From Bradyrhizobium sp. CCGUVB1N3 (GTDB lineage Bacteria; Pseudomonadota; Alphaproteobacteria; Rhizobiales; Xanthobacteraceae), in assembly GCF_024199925.1 (NCBI RefSeq), contig NZ_JANADR010000002.1:248001-312000 (forward strand): DNA of 64,000 bases. Direction: 5' to 3'. Shown here in pieces: positions 33,946 to 43,002 of this stretch. The first letter of the stretch is position 1. Every line of letters starts with the position of its first letter. A program made the translations under genes and the position numbers. The notes under the pieces are model-generated. The model was not told the origin of the DNA and did no database searches. It saw nothing but the letters and a program-made list of their open reading frames with translations.

Positions 33946-35886
33946 ATGGTAAGAAACGCCCGGGGGGTGCCAGCGATGAATCGCGAAGGAGGATCGGGCA
34001 CCCAGGAAGACGAATCTCTCGTCGGTTCCAGTGGCCGCCTGGGGGAGCCATCAAGCGGTCGACGCGAAAGGAGCAATACACTTGCCGCATCGTCGTCCGC
34101 GGATAGCCAAATAGGTGCCTTCCCGCCAGACGCGGCGATGCATGATGATTTCGATGATCTCACCGAAGACGATTGGTCGCGAATCGACGAAGCAATGTGG
34201 GGTCATGGAGACGCACCCGTTGTCGATAAAGGTAAGGCAAAAAGTGATGTTCATTTCGATGATCTCACCGAAGGCGATTGGTCGAAGTCCGACCAATTGT
34301 TGCCAGCGATGAATCGCGAAGGAGGATCGGACACCCACGAGGACGAATCGCTCGCCGGTTCCAGTGGCCGCGTGGGGGAGCCAACAAGCGGTCGAGGCGA
34401 AAGGAGCAATACACTTGCCGCATCGTCGTCCGCGAATAGCCAAATAGGTGGTGCCTTCCCGCCAGACGCGGCGATGCATGATGATTTCGATGATCTCACC
34501 GAAGACGATTGGTCGCGAATCGACGAAGTAATGTGGGGTCATGGAGACACACCCGTTGTCGATAAGGGTAAGGCAAAAAGTGACGTTCGTGACGTAGCCT
34601 TGCCTGCTACTGCGATTGGCCATCCGAGTGAAGCGATGCCGCGATCCGTGCCGCTGCGGACCTTTGAGCGCGTTGAAGTCGGCGACAAGTTACTCATTGG
34701 ACATGAGTCCAATTCGGAGTGGCACCATTCGATGCTCTTCGAAACCCCTCAGCAGCATTTTAGGAGAGTGGGAAGATGGCTCGATAAAGAAGAGTACGAT
34801 CAAATGTCCGTGCTGATTAAGTCAGACGATCCTGAAGGTGCGTACTCACCCAGAAATCGGCTGTTCTCGCAGCTTGGGAGACAGCGGTACATTGAGAAGA
34901 TGGATGAGTTAGGCCTATCGCATAGAGTCTTCGGTTCAGTGAGAAGTCCGGGGCCCCATTCCTATGATACTCCCGCCGGGAGGAGAACCGCTCTCCACAA
35001 CTACGAATTTCCACTCCAAACGGGAAACTACAATCCAGATATTCTGATCCGAAATGACGGCGTCGTCATCGGCCTTTGGCCGAAACTTGTCGACGCCAAA
35101 ACGCTAGCAAGTCTGACACAAGAGTTCGGCGCAGACAACGTGTGGCTCAAGGCGGCCGACAACACCTATTTGACGGAGTGCGCTTATAATCATAAGGAGC
35201 GAGAGGGAGCTGAGGGAGCCTTCGCCAAGTTCATTGCTCGCGATGATGCCATTGAGCGCGATGACTTACTCATTGGACATGAGTCCAATTCGGAGTGGGA
35301 CCATTCGATGTTCTTCGAAACCCCTCAGCAGCATTTTAGGAGAGTGGGAAGATGGCTCGATAAAGAAGAGTACGATCAAATGTCCGTGCTGATTAAGTCA
35401 GACGATCCTGAAGGTGCGTACTCACCCAGAAATCGGCTGTTCTCGCAGCTTGGGAGACAGCGGTACATTGAGAAGATGGATGAGTTAGGCCTATCGCATA
35501 GAGTCTTCGGTTCAGTGAGAAGTCCGGGGCCCCATTCCTATGATACTCCCGCCGGGAGGAGAACCGCTCTCCACAACTACGAATTTCCACTCCAAACGGG
35601 AAACTACAATCCAGATATTCTGATCCGAAATGACGGCGTCTTCATCGGCCTTTGGCCGAAACTTGTCGACGTGAAAACGTTAGCAAGTTTGACACAAAAG
35701 TACGGCGCAGACAACGTGTGGCTCAAGGCGGCCGACAACACCTACATGACGGAGCGCGCTTATAATCATAAGGAGCGGGAGGGAGCTGAGGGAGCCTTCG
35801 CCAAGTTTATTGCTCGCGATGATGTCATTCAGTGCTCTCACGAGCATGACCGCAAACGCCTTCGAGATACGGACATCGGGCGGTAA
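33946..35886 (+). CDS. Mosaic VirE2-like protein with tandem duplications
   Basis: 646 residues; AAGGGA precedes ATG 33946. N-terminal 220 residues: a 111-residue unit repeated once, with the acidic motif FDDLTEDDWSRIDE appearing three times (one degenerate). Then two nearly identical 192-residue units, each with DTPAGRRTALHNYEF, GNYNPDILIRNDGV and YGADNVWLKAADNT-type sequence. The last two align with VirE2 (LLPDILIKTPQND, KYGSDTEIKLKSKSG from memory) and with the virE2 product at 19134. The tail KRLRDTDIGR is basic, as in VirB/D4 substrates. Likely a secreted effector built from the VirE2 fold; whether it binds DNA is unknown. Confidence 0.75.
   Translation: MVRNARGVPAMNREGGSGTQEDESLVGSSGRLGEPSSGRRERSNTLAASSSADSQIGAFPPDAAMHDDFDDLTEDDWSRIDEAMWGHGDAPVVDKGKAKSDVHFDDLTEGDWSKSDQLLPAMNREGGSDTHEDESLAGSSGRVGEPTSGRGERSNTLAASSSANSQIGGAFPPDAAMHDDFDDLTEDDWSRIDEVMWGHGDTPVVDKGKAKSDVRDVALPATAIGHPSEAMPRSVPLRTFERVEVGDKLLIGHESNSEWHHSMLFETPQQHFRRVGRWLDKEEYDQMSVLIKSDDPEGAYSPRNRLFSQLGRQRYIEKMDELGLSHRVFGSVRSPGPHSYDTPAGRRTALHNYEFPLQTGNYNPDILIRNDGVVIGLWPKLVDAKTLASLTQEFGADNVWLKAADNTYLTECAYNHKEREGAEGAFAKFIARDDAIERDDLLIGHESNSEWDHSMFFETPQQHFRRVGRWLDKEEYDQMSVLIKSDDPEGAYSPRNRLFSQLGRQRYIEKMDELGLSHRVFGSVRSPGPHSYDTPAGRRTALHNYEFPLQTGNYNPDILIRNDGVFIGLWPKLVDVKTLASLTQKYGADNVWLKAADNTYMTERAYNHKEREGAEGAFAKFIARDDVIQCSHEHDRKRLRDTDIGR
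33970..34635 (+). repeat. 333-bp in-frame tandem repeat, N-terminal half of the mosaic effector
   Basis: Unit 1 begins CCAGCGATGAATCGCGAAGG at 33970 and unit 2 at 34303, an offset of 111 codons. The second unit is slightly incomplete at its end. A short extra copy of the FDDLTE motif ends unit 1. Units differ by scattered substitutions only. Confidence 0.85.
34690..35841 (+). repeat. 576-bp in-frame tandem repeat, C-terminal half of the mosaic effector
   Basis: Unit 1 starts TTACTCATTGGACATGAG at 34690 and unit 2 at 35266, an offset of exactly 192 codons. The copies are nearly identical through most of their length, so the duplication is recent. A few changes (VVIG to VFIG, EFGAD to KYGAD) lie in the VirE2-like part. 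Confidence 0.9.
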
Positions 35887-35902
35887 TCTCCTCTGAACCT
35901 CT

Positions 35903-36021
35903 GTAAGTGCTCCTTTCTACGCACCTATGCAATTGAGTGCGGGGGATGGGATGAGGTGTCCACCATGAGCGAAGTGGACACCATCGATCATAACTCTAGA
36001 AGAACCTGTGAGACTTGAGAC
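35903..36021 (+). mobile_element. Left end of IS66-C, split by IS66-B
   Basis: GTAAGTGCTCCTTTC is an IS66-type end. A hairpin GGTGTCCAC/GTGGACACC at 35955-35982 precedes a possible tnpA start (ATGAGCGAAGTGGACACC), as upstream of tnpA in the other copies. The sequence breaks at CTTGAGAC (36014-36021), the 8-bp target duplicated by IS66-B, and resumes at 42550. Confidence 0.7.
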
Positions 36022-36084
36022 GTAAGCGCGGATTTCGATGCACGTCGTAGAGCGGGGTAATGCGGCGGCGGCAGTGGTGGCGGC

Positions 36085-37351
36085 TCAGGCTGGCAACTTT
36101 TTGAAGTTGAAGGGCAGAAGATCCTGGACATCGGCTTCATCGGGGCGTGTCGGCAACTGGGCGAGGACGTGCTTCAGCCATGCGAAGGGCTCGATGCGAC
36201 AGGCCCGACAGGTCAGCATCAGACTATAGATGACGGCACTGGCCCTGGCTCCCTCCACGGTAGCGCTGAAGAGCCAGTTTTTCCTGCCGCAGGCAAAAAT
36301 CCTGATATCGCGTTCCAGAAGGTTGTTGTCGATCGGCATGCTGCCGTCCTTGGCGTAGCGCGTCAGATATTCCCATTGGTTGAGCGTATAGGAGACCGCA
36401 TCCTCAAGCTTGGTGTCGGGCACAACCTTGGGAGCGATTGCATCGAGCCACGCCTTGAGGGCGTCCAGGACCGGGAGGCTGTGTTTCTGGCGCAAGCGGC
36501 GTATGTAATCGACCTGCGTTTCGCCGTCGCCGGGCTTTTCGTCCCGCACCTGTCTTTCAATCCGGTAGAGCTGGTCGAAGAACTTGAGGGCTTGGGCCGG
36601 TGGCCCACCCGGTTTCTTCCTGGCCTTGAGGGCGTCGACAAACTTCCGTCTGGCGTGGGCCATGCATCCGACGTGCGTGGCGCCTTTCAATGTGCGCCAG
36701 GCCGCGTAGCCATCGCTCATCAGGATGCCACGATAGTCGCCAAGGAAGGCCTGCGGGTGTTCCTGTCCGCGACCAGGCTGATAATCGAACAGCACGATCG
36801 GCTGCTCGCTATCCTCGCCGCTGCGATAAGCCCACATATACGAGGTGCTGGTGGGGTCCTTGCCCGCTTCTTTCAGCACCTGAACGGTGGTCTCGTCGCC
36901 ATGGATGACGGTCTGCGACCGCAACCGTAGCTTTAGCGCGTCGTAGATACGAACGAGGTGCTTCTCGCTCGAACCGATCACCCAGTGGCCCAGAGCGCCG
37001 CGGCTGACGGGAACACCAGCGCGCTCGAAGGCCTTCGCCAGACGATAGAGCGGCGTGCCATCGACATATTTATGGACGAGTGCGAAGGCCAGCGTCGAGG
37101 CCGTAGCAATGCTGCCCGGCAAGGGTTGTGCAGGCATCGGCGCGGTCACGACCGGCGTGTTGATGTCGGTACGGTCACAATGGCGGCAAGCATATTTGAA
37201 CCGCACATTCTGCAAAACCTTCGCCTTCACCTCGATATGAAGTTGCTCGCTAACGGTCTCGCCCATGCGATGCATCTGGTGACGGCGGCAAGGACAAGCC
37301 TTCTGGTCGTCGGGAAGGTCAAACTCGACGCGTTCGCGCGGCAGGTTCTCT
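36085..37351 (-). pseudogene. tnpC: IS66-B tnpC, 3' part
   Basis: It encodes most of TnpC from ENLPRERVEFDLPDDQKACP to the C-terminal DLLPFNFKKLPA, including HGDETTVQVLKEAGKDPTS, LMSDGYAAWRTLKG and SMPIDNNLLERDIRIFACGR. It is nearly identical to the intact tnpC at 37418-38986, with one Cys of a zinc motif changed to Arg (CPCRRH against CPCCRH). Its 5' part is at 41298-41606. Confidence 0.88.
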
Positions 37352-37417
37352 GTAAGCGCGGATTTCGATGCACGTCGTAGAGCGGCGTAATGCGGCGGCG
37401 GCAGTGGTGGTGGCGGC

Positions 37418-38986
37418 TCAGGCTGGCAACTTTTTGAAGTTGAAGGGCAGAAGATCCTGGACATCGGCTTCATCGGGGCGTGTCGGCAACTGGGCGAGGA
37501 CGTGCTTCAGCCATGCGAAGGGCTCGATGCGACAGGCCCGACAGGTCAGCATCAGACTATAGATGACGGCACTGGCCCTGGCTCCCTCCACGGTAGCGCT
37601 GAAGAGCCAGTTTTTCCTGCCGCAGGCAAAAATCCTGATATCGCGTTCCAGAAGGTTGTTGTCGATCGGCATGCTGCCGTCCTTGGCGTAGCGCGTCAGA
37701 TATTCCCATTGGTTGAGCGTATAGGAGACCGCATCCTCAAGCTTGGTGTCGGGCACAACCTTGGGAGCGATTGCATCGAGCCACGCCTTGAGGGCGTCCA
37801 GGACCGGGAGGCTGTGTTTCTGGCGCAAGCGGCGTATGTAATCGACCTGCGTTTCGCCGTCGCCGGGCTTTTCGTCCCGCACCTGTCTTTCAATCCGGTA
37901 GAGCTGGTCGAAGAACTTGAGGGCTTGGGCCGGTGGCCCACCCGGTTTCTTCCTGGCCTTGAGGGCGTCGACAAACTTCCGTCTGGCGTGGGCCATGCAT
38001 CCGACGTGCGTGGCGCCTTTCAATGTGCGCCAGGCCGCGTAGCCATCGCTCATCAGGATGCCACGATAGTCGCCAAGGAAGGCCTGCGGGTGTTCCTGTC
38101 CGCGACCAGGCTGATAATCGAACAGCACGATCGGCTGCTCGCTATCCTCGCCGCTGCGATAAGCCCACATATACGAGGTGCTGGTGGGGTCCTTGCCCGC
38201 TTCTTTCAGCACCTGAACGGTGGTCTCGTCGCCATGGATGACGGTCTGCGACCGCAACCGTAGCTTTAGCGCGTCGTAGATACGAACGAGGTGCTTCTCG
38301 CTCGAACCGATCACCCAGTGGCCCAGAGCGCCGCGGCTGACGGGAACACCAGCGCGCTCGAAGGCCTTCGCCAGACGATAGAGCGGCGTGCCATCGACAT
38401 ATTTATGGACGAGTGCGAAGGCCAGCGTCGAGGCCGTAGCAATGCTGCCCGGCAAGGGTTGTGCAGGCATCGGCGCGGTCACGACCGGCGTGTTGATGTC
38501 GGTACGGTCACAATGGCGGCAAGCATATTTGAACCGCACATTCTGCAAAACCTTCGCCTTCACCTCGATATGAAGTTGCTCGCTAACGGTCTCGCCCATG
38601 CGATGCATCTGGTGACGGCAGCAAGGACAAGCCTTCTGGTCGTCGGGAAGGTCATACTCGACGCGTTCGCGCGGCAGGTTCTCTGGCAAGGCCTTGCGGC
38701 CGCGCTTCCTTCCCGTCGCCCCCTCGGTCGCCGGCAAGCCCGTGTCCGGCAGAGCAACGACATCGTCATCTTCGTTGTCGGCGGGGTCCTCATCCGCAGC
38801 CTGTTCGGCTTCATTGAAGAGGCGGTCAATGTGCTTTTCACTGCGCGGCGCAAAACGATGCAGTCGTGCAAGCGCCAGCTCTTCCTCGAGTCTGACGACG
38901 CGTTCGGTGAGTTGACGGTTCTCTGCCTGCAGCGCAGCAATGCGCGCCATCAACTCTTCAACAGCCGGTTCGCCGGGTCGATTCAT
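37418..38986 (-). CDS. tnpC: IS66-A TnpC transposase
   Basis: 522 residues, full length. N-terminal leucine-zipper region (LQAENRQLTERVVRLEEELA), zinc finger CPCCRHQMHRMG with a distal CRHCDR, then DDE core: HGDETTVQVL, LMSDGYAAWRT, DNNLLERDIRIFACGRKNW. C-terminal LKHVLAQLPTRPDEADVQDL. The only intact IS66 TnpC in this nest; it could act in trans on the others. Confidence 0.93.
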   Translation of the reverse strand: MNRPGEPAVEELMARIAALQAENRQLTERVVRLEEELALARLHRFAPRSEKHIDRLFNEAEQAADEDPADNEDDDVVALPDTGLPATEGATGRKRGRKALPENLPRERVEYDLPDDQKACPCCRHQMHRMGETVSEQLHIEVKAKVLQNVRFKYACRHCDRTDINTPVVTAPMPAQPLPGSIATASTLAFALVHKYVDGTPLYRLAKAFERAGVPVSRGALGHWVIGSSEKHLVRIYDALKLRLRSQTVIHGDETTVQVLKEAGKDPTSTSYMWAYRSGEDSEQPIVLFDYQPGRGQEHPQAFLGDYRGILMSDGYAAWRTLKGATHVGCMAHARRKFVDALKARKKPGGPPAQALKFFDQLYRIERQVRDEKPGDGETQVDYIRRLRQKHSLPVLDALKAWLDAIAPKVVPDTKLEDAVSYTLNQWEYLTRYAKDGSMPIDNNLLERDIRIFACGRKNWLFSATVEGARASAVIYSLMLTCRACRIEPFAWLKHVLAQLPTRPDEADVQDLLPFNFKKLPA

Positions 38987-39039
38987 CAGATTCTTGAATC
39001 GAAAGCATGCCGCCGCGTCAACCGCTCAATTCGAGGCCC

Positions 39040-39393
39040 TCAACCAGCAACCTGATATTGCCGCACCGGATGGCGGACCATCGCATCGATATCGATCCCG
39101 TCGAGGATCCAGTGCAATTGCTCGGTCGTAAGCGTGATCACCGCTGCCTCGCGGCCCGGCCACCGGAACTTGTCCTCGGTCAGCCGTTTCAGGATCAGCA
39201 CAAAGCCGGACCGATCGAAGAACAGGAGCTTCATCCGGTCGCGACGGCGATTGCAGAACGCAAAAACCGCCGGAGCAAACGGATCGAGCGCCATCGTTTC
39301 CTGGACCAGAACCGCAAGGCTGTTGATGCCGGCCCGGAAGTCGATCGACTCACGGTGCAGATAGACTTTCAGGTCAGCGCCCAGTCTGAACAT
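39040..39393 (-). CDS. tnpB: IS66-A TnpB
   Basis: 117 residues. LKVYLHRESIDFRAGINSLA is the TnpB start motif, followed by FAFCNRRRDRMKLLFFDRSG and KRLTEDKFRWP. Intact and identical to the IS66-B copy as far as I can see. Confidence 0.92.
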   Translation of the reverse strand: MFRLGADLKVYLHRESIDFRAGINSLAVLVQETMALDPFAPAVFAFCNRRRDRMKLLFFDRSGFVLILKRLTEDKFRWPGREAAVITLTTEQLHWILDGIDIDAMVRHPVRQYQVAG

Positions 39394-39929
39394 GTCCCAG
39401 TGCTCCGATGATCGCCGTCAATACATTCACATCACCGCATTCCAGCGTCAGCTTCACGCCGTTCGACAGTGACGCGCTCACCTTGGCTGGAGAGGAAAAC
39501 GTCGCAGCCCTTTCCGGTGCCGATCCACGCACCCCATCACAAGTCGCCGGCAAATCCACCGCATCCATGCGGCTCTGTCCCGACAGTGCCCGATCAGCAG
39601 TCCCTTCAATCTGAACCGGGATGAACGCCGCTGGTGAGGACGGCCGGACAGACAGCGTCTCCGTGCGCTTCTTTACCCATTTCCGAAGAAGGTTCGCATT
39701 GACCCCATGTTCGAGCGCAAGTCTCGATACCGACACGCCAGGCGCAAGGCAGGCCGCGACAAGGCGGTCCTTCGATGCGGCGTCGTAACGGCGTCGACCG
39801 TTCCGACCAACAAGCCTTACCCGCAGTTTCTGATCATCGTCAGAGCTGGCTCCGCAAATTCGGACAGTAGCTTGAGTGGATTTTCTGCCTGAGAGCGGCG
39901 AGGCTTCTTGCCGCGAATCAGGAGCGAAG

Positions 39930-40235
39930 ATGACGAAGAGGAGTCGCCGGACGCATTCTCCGGCATTCAAGGCAAAGGTGGCTTTGGCGGCCGTGAAGGG
40001 GGAGAAGACGTTGGCCGAGCTGGCGCAATTGTTTGATGTCCATCCGAACCAGATCACGACCTGGAAGACCCAACTCCTGGAAGGCGCCGCCGGAGTGTTT
40101 GGGCAGGACAACGGACCGGCCGAGGCGCCGGTCGATTTGAAGGCGTTACATGCCAAGATCGGCGAGCTTGCGTTGGAGAACGATTTTTTGTCCGGCGCGC
40201 TCACCAAGGCGGGCCTGCTGAGCGCAAAGCGATGA
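39930..40235 (+). CDS. IS3 OrfA (copy 2)
   Basis: 101 residues, identical to copy 1 OrfA. It includes the helix-turn-helix LAELAQLFDVHPNQITTWKT. The 4-bp overlap with orfB is preserved. Confidence 0.92.
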   Translation: MTKRSRRTHSPAFKAKVALAAVKGEKTLAELAQLFDVHPNQITTWKTQLLEGAAGVFGQDNGPAEAPVDLKALHAKIGELALENDFLSGALTKAGLLSAKR

Positions 40236-41059
40236 TCGACCGCGACCATGATCTGTCTGTCGTGCGCCAGGCGAAGGTCCTGAACCTTGCCCGCAGTACG
40301 GTTTACTATGAACCTCGGCCGGTTTCGGCCGAGGACCTTGTCTTGATGCGCCGGCTCGATGAGCTGCACCTCGATTATCCCTTCGCAGGGGCGCGCATGC
40401 TGCGATCGCTGTTGCAGCGTGAGGGCATGCAGATTGGCCGCCGCCACGTCGCGACGCTGATGAAGCGCATGGGGATCGAGGCGATCTATCGCCGTCCGAA
40501 CACGAGCAAGCCCGCACCGGGCCACAAGATCTACCCGTACCTATTGCGCGGATTGAAGATCGAGCGGCCGAACCAGGTCTGGGCAATGGACATCAGCTAC
40601 ATTCCGATGCGACGTGGATTCGTCTACCTCGCGGCGGTCGTCGATGTGTTCAGCCGACGGGTGTTGGTCCATCGCGTATCGATCACGATGGAGACGATAT
40701 TCTGCGTCGAAGCGCTCCAGGAGGCGTTGGCGAAGCACGGCAGGCCCGAGATCTTCAACACGGATCAGGGTAGCCAGTTCACCAGCCTCGACTTCACCGG
40801 CGTGCTGCTGGACGCGAACATCGCCATCAGCATGGACGGCAAGGGTGCCTGGCGCGACAACGTGTTCGTCGAGCGGCTGTGGCGCACTGTCAAATACGAG
40901 GAAGTCTATCTGCGTGCTTACGACAGCGTGCTCGAGGCGCGAGCATCGATTTCCAAATATCTGGCGTTCTACAACCGAGGACGTCCTCACTCGAGCCTTG
41001 ACGAACGCACGCCCGACGAGGCTTACTTCGGCGCGCAAACGATGGTGACGGCCGCATGA
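40232..41059 (+). CDS. IS3 OrfB transposase (copy 2)
   Basis: 275 residues, identical to copy 1, all three DDE acidic residues present. With OrfA it makes this the best candidate for an active IS3 in the window, since both ends and a target duplication are intact. Confidence 0.93.
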   Translation: MIDRDHDLSVVRQAKVLNLARSTVYYEPRPVSAEDLVLMRRLDELHLDYPFAGARMLRSLLQREGMQIGRRHVATLMKRMGIEAIYRRPNTSKPAPGHKIYPYLLRGLKIERPNQVWAMDISYIPMRRGFVYLAAVVDVFSRRVLVHRVSITMETIFCVEALQEALAKHGRPEIFNTDQGSQFTSLDFTGVLLDANIAISMDGKGAWRDNVFVERLWRTVKYEEVYLRAYDSVLEARASISKYLAFYNRGRPHSSLDERTPDEAYFGAQTMVTAA

Positions 41060-41297
41060 TCGTCGCCAACGATTTTGCTGCGGCTCTGGTCGGGCTTACG
41101 CCCTCCCGACGCCACAGCAAAATCGTAAAGCCCCGCCTTCAGCATAACCCGGCAGGAATCCACTTAATTTTCGCGGGGCGCTGTCCAAACAACCGGGGCC
41201 AGCTCTGTCTGACATCACAAGGTGTCCACCTATTTTGGTGGACACCTCATGCATCAGAGTACTCAACAGCAAAAGGTGCGGGGAAATTCGCGCTTAC

Positions 41298-41606
41298 GGT
41301 TCTCTGGCAAGGCCTTGCGGCCGCGCTTCCTTCCCGTCGCCCCCTCGGTCGCCGGCAAGCCCGTGTCCGGCAGAGCAACGACATCGTCATCTTCGTTGTC
41401 GGCGGGGTCCTCATCCGCGGCCTGTTCGGCTTCATTGAAGAGGCGGTCAATGTGCTTTCACTGCGCGGCGCAAAACGATGCAGTCGTGCAAGCGCCAGCT
41501 CTTCCTCGAGTCTGACGACGCGTTCGGTGAGTTGACGGTTCTCTGCCTGCAGCGCAGCAATGCGCGCCATCAACTCTTCAACAGCCGGTTCGCCGGGTCG
41601 ATTCAT
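41298..41606 (-). pseudogene. tnpC: IS66-B tnpC, 5' part, frameshifted
   Basis: It begins MNRPGEPAVEELMARIAALQ like the intact copy. At about 41455 one T of GTGCTTTTCACTG is missing, so LHRFAPRSE is followed by a shifted frame. It ends at the IS66-A insertion (GGTTCTCT). The rest is at 36085-37351. Confidence 0.88.
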
Positions 41607-41659
41607 CAGATTCTTGAATCGAAAGCATGCCGCCGCGTCAACCGCTCAATTCGAGGCCC

Positions 41660-42013
41660 TCAACCAGCAACCTGATATTGCCGCACCGGATGGCGGACCA
41701 TCGCATCGATATCGATCCCGTCGAGGATCCAGTGCAATTGCTCGGTCGTAAGCGTGATCACCGCTGCCTCGCGGCCCGGCCACCGGAACTTGTCCTCGGT
41801 CAGCCGTTTCAGGATCAGCACAAAGCCGGACCGATCGAAGAACAGGAGCTTCATCCGGTCGCGACGGCGATTGCAGAACGCAAAAACCGCCGGAGCAAAC
41901 GGATCGAGCGCCATCGTTTCCTGGACCAGAACCGCAAGGCTGTTGATGCCGGCCCGGAAGTCGATCGACTCACGGTGCAGATAGACTTTCAGGTCAGCGC
42001 CCAGTCTGAACAT
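41660..42013 (-). CDS. tnpB: IS66-B TnpB
   Basis: 117 residues, identical to the IS66-A TnpB as far as I can see. Overlaps the 3' end of tnpA. Confidence 0.92.
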   Translation of the reverse strand: MFRLGADLKVYLHRESIDFRAGINSLAVLVQETMALDPFAPAVFAFCNRRRDRMKLLFFDRSGFVLILKRLTEDKFRWPGREAAVITLTTEQLHWILDGIDIDAMVRHPVRQYQVAG

Positions 42014-42467
42014 GTCCCAGTGCTCCGATGATCGCCGTCAATACATTCACATCACCGCATTCCAGCGTCAGCTTCACGCCGTTCGACAGTGACGCGCTCA
42101 CCTTGGCTGGAGAGGAAAACGTCGCAGCCCTTTCCGGTGCCGATCCACGCACCCCATCACAAGTCGCCGGCAAATCCACCGCATCCATGCGGCTCTGTCC
42201 CGACAGTGCCCGATCAGCAGTCCCTTCAATCTGAACCGGGATGAACGCCGCTGGTGAGGACGGCCGGACAGACAGCGTCTCCGTGCGCTTCTTTACCCAT
42301 TTCCGAAGAAGGTTCGCATTGACCCCATGTTCGAGCGCAAGTCTCGATACCGACACGCCAGGCGCAAGGCAGGCCGCGACAAGGCGGTCCTTCGATGCGG
42401 CGTCGTAACGGCGTCGACCGTTCCGACCAACAAGCCTTACCCGCAGTTTCTGATCATCGTCTGACAT
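41994..42467 (-). CDS. tnpA: IS66-B TnpA (intact)
   Basis: 157 residues from ATG 42467 (MSDDDQKLRVRLVGRNGRRR). Helix-turn-helix: RLALEHGVNANLLRKWVKKR. A hairpin AGGTGTCCACC-TATTTT-GGTGGACACCT lies just upstream, also present in IS66-A; it may regulate expression. Confidence 0.9.
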   Translation of the reverse strand: MSDDDQKLRVRLVGRNGRRRYDAASKDRLVAACLAPGVSVSRLALEHGVNANLLRKWVKKRTETLSVRPSSPAAFIPVQIEGTADRALSGQSRMDAVDLPATCDGVRGSAPERAATFSSPAKVSASLSNGVKLTLECGDVNVLTAIIGALGHVQTGR

Positions 42468-42557
42468 CACAAGGTGTCCACCTATTTTGGTGGACACCTC
42501 ATGCATCAGAGTACTCAACAGCAAAAGGTGCGGGGAAATTCGCGCTTACCTTGAGAC

Positions 42558-42770
42558 GGTCGGCGTGTTGCGCAATGGCCGGCGTCGCTATGATCCGGCC
42601 AGCAAACAGCGGCTGGTCGAGGCCTGTCTGCAGCCTGGCGCGTCGCTGGCGGGGCTGGCGTTGCAACACGGCGTGAACGTGAACCTGCTGCGCAAGTGGG
42701 TGGCCAAGCGACAACTTCAGAACGGGGATGGCCAGCCGGAGGCGCGGGCGCCGATTGCGCCAGCCTTTAT
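42558..42770 (+). pseudogene. tnpA: IS66-C tnpA fragment
   Basis: Reads VGVLRNGRRRYDPASKQRLV, LAGLALQHGVNVNLLRKWVA, ending APIAPAFI before unrelated sequence. It continues from 35903-36021 across the IS66-B insertion. Orientation is opposite to IS66-A and IS66-B. The 3' part of this IS66 is gone. 42771-42855 is unrecognised. Confidence 0.75.
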
Positions 42771-43002
42771 TCGTGAGCGTCATCCAAGGACCACGCGCTG
42801 AGGGCTGATCTGGTCGGGTAGGAAGATCTCGTGGAATGGTTCGTCACGAGGTCACAGAGCTGGCCCCGGTTGTTTGGACAGCGCCCCGCGAAAATTAAGT
42901 GGATTCCTGCCGGGTTATGCTGAAGGCGGGGCTTTACGATTTTGCTGTGGCGTCGGGAGGGCGTAAGCCCGACCAGAGCCGCAGCAAAATCGTTGGCGAC
43001 GA

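Larger units (their letters stand above)
39842..41206 (+). mobile_element. IS3-family element, copy 2 (1365 bp)
   Basis: Its boundaries are exact because IS66-B preserves the empty site. Target triplet GTC occurs at 39839-39841 and 41207-41209. Ends are AGAGCTGGCTCCGC and GGGGCCAGCTCT. Same length as copy 1. Confidence 0.95.
39374..41215 (-). pseudogene. tnpA: IS66-A tnpA, interrupted by IS3 after codon 3
   Basis: Start ATG is at 41213-41215 (MSD), then IS3 copy 2 (39842-41209 with one target copy) intervenes. The remaining codons run 39841-39374 (DDQKLRVRLVGRNGRRRYDA to IIGALGHVQTGR). The intact version in IS66-B is at 41994-42467. Confidence 0.9.
37352..41297 (-). mobile_element. IS66-A, inserted in IS66-B tnpC and split by IS3
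   Basis: Ends GTAAGCGCGGATTTC (37352) and TTCGCGCTTAC (41297). Target duplication is GGTTCTCT at 37344-37351 and 41298-41305, 8 bp as expected for IS66. Without the IS3 copy and its 3-bp duplication the element is about 2.58 kb, matching IS66-B. tnpC and tnpB are intact; tnpA is broken by IS3. Confidence 0.92.
36022..42549 (-). mobile_element. IS66-B, split by IS66-A
   Basis: Ends are GTAAGCGCGGATTTC at 36022 and TTCGCGCTTAC at 42549, flanked by the direct repeat CTTGAGAC (36014-36021 and 42550-42557). Removing IS66-A and one copy of its target leaves about 2.57 kb, a normal IS66 length. tnpA and tnpB are intact. tnpC is interrupted and also has a one-base deletion. Confidence 0.9.

Noticed and set aside
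36169..38263. Long open frames of 253 residues opposite tnpC
   Set aside because: Antisense shadows of the IS66 transposase, present in both copies with no start signals.
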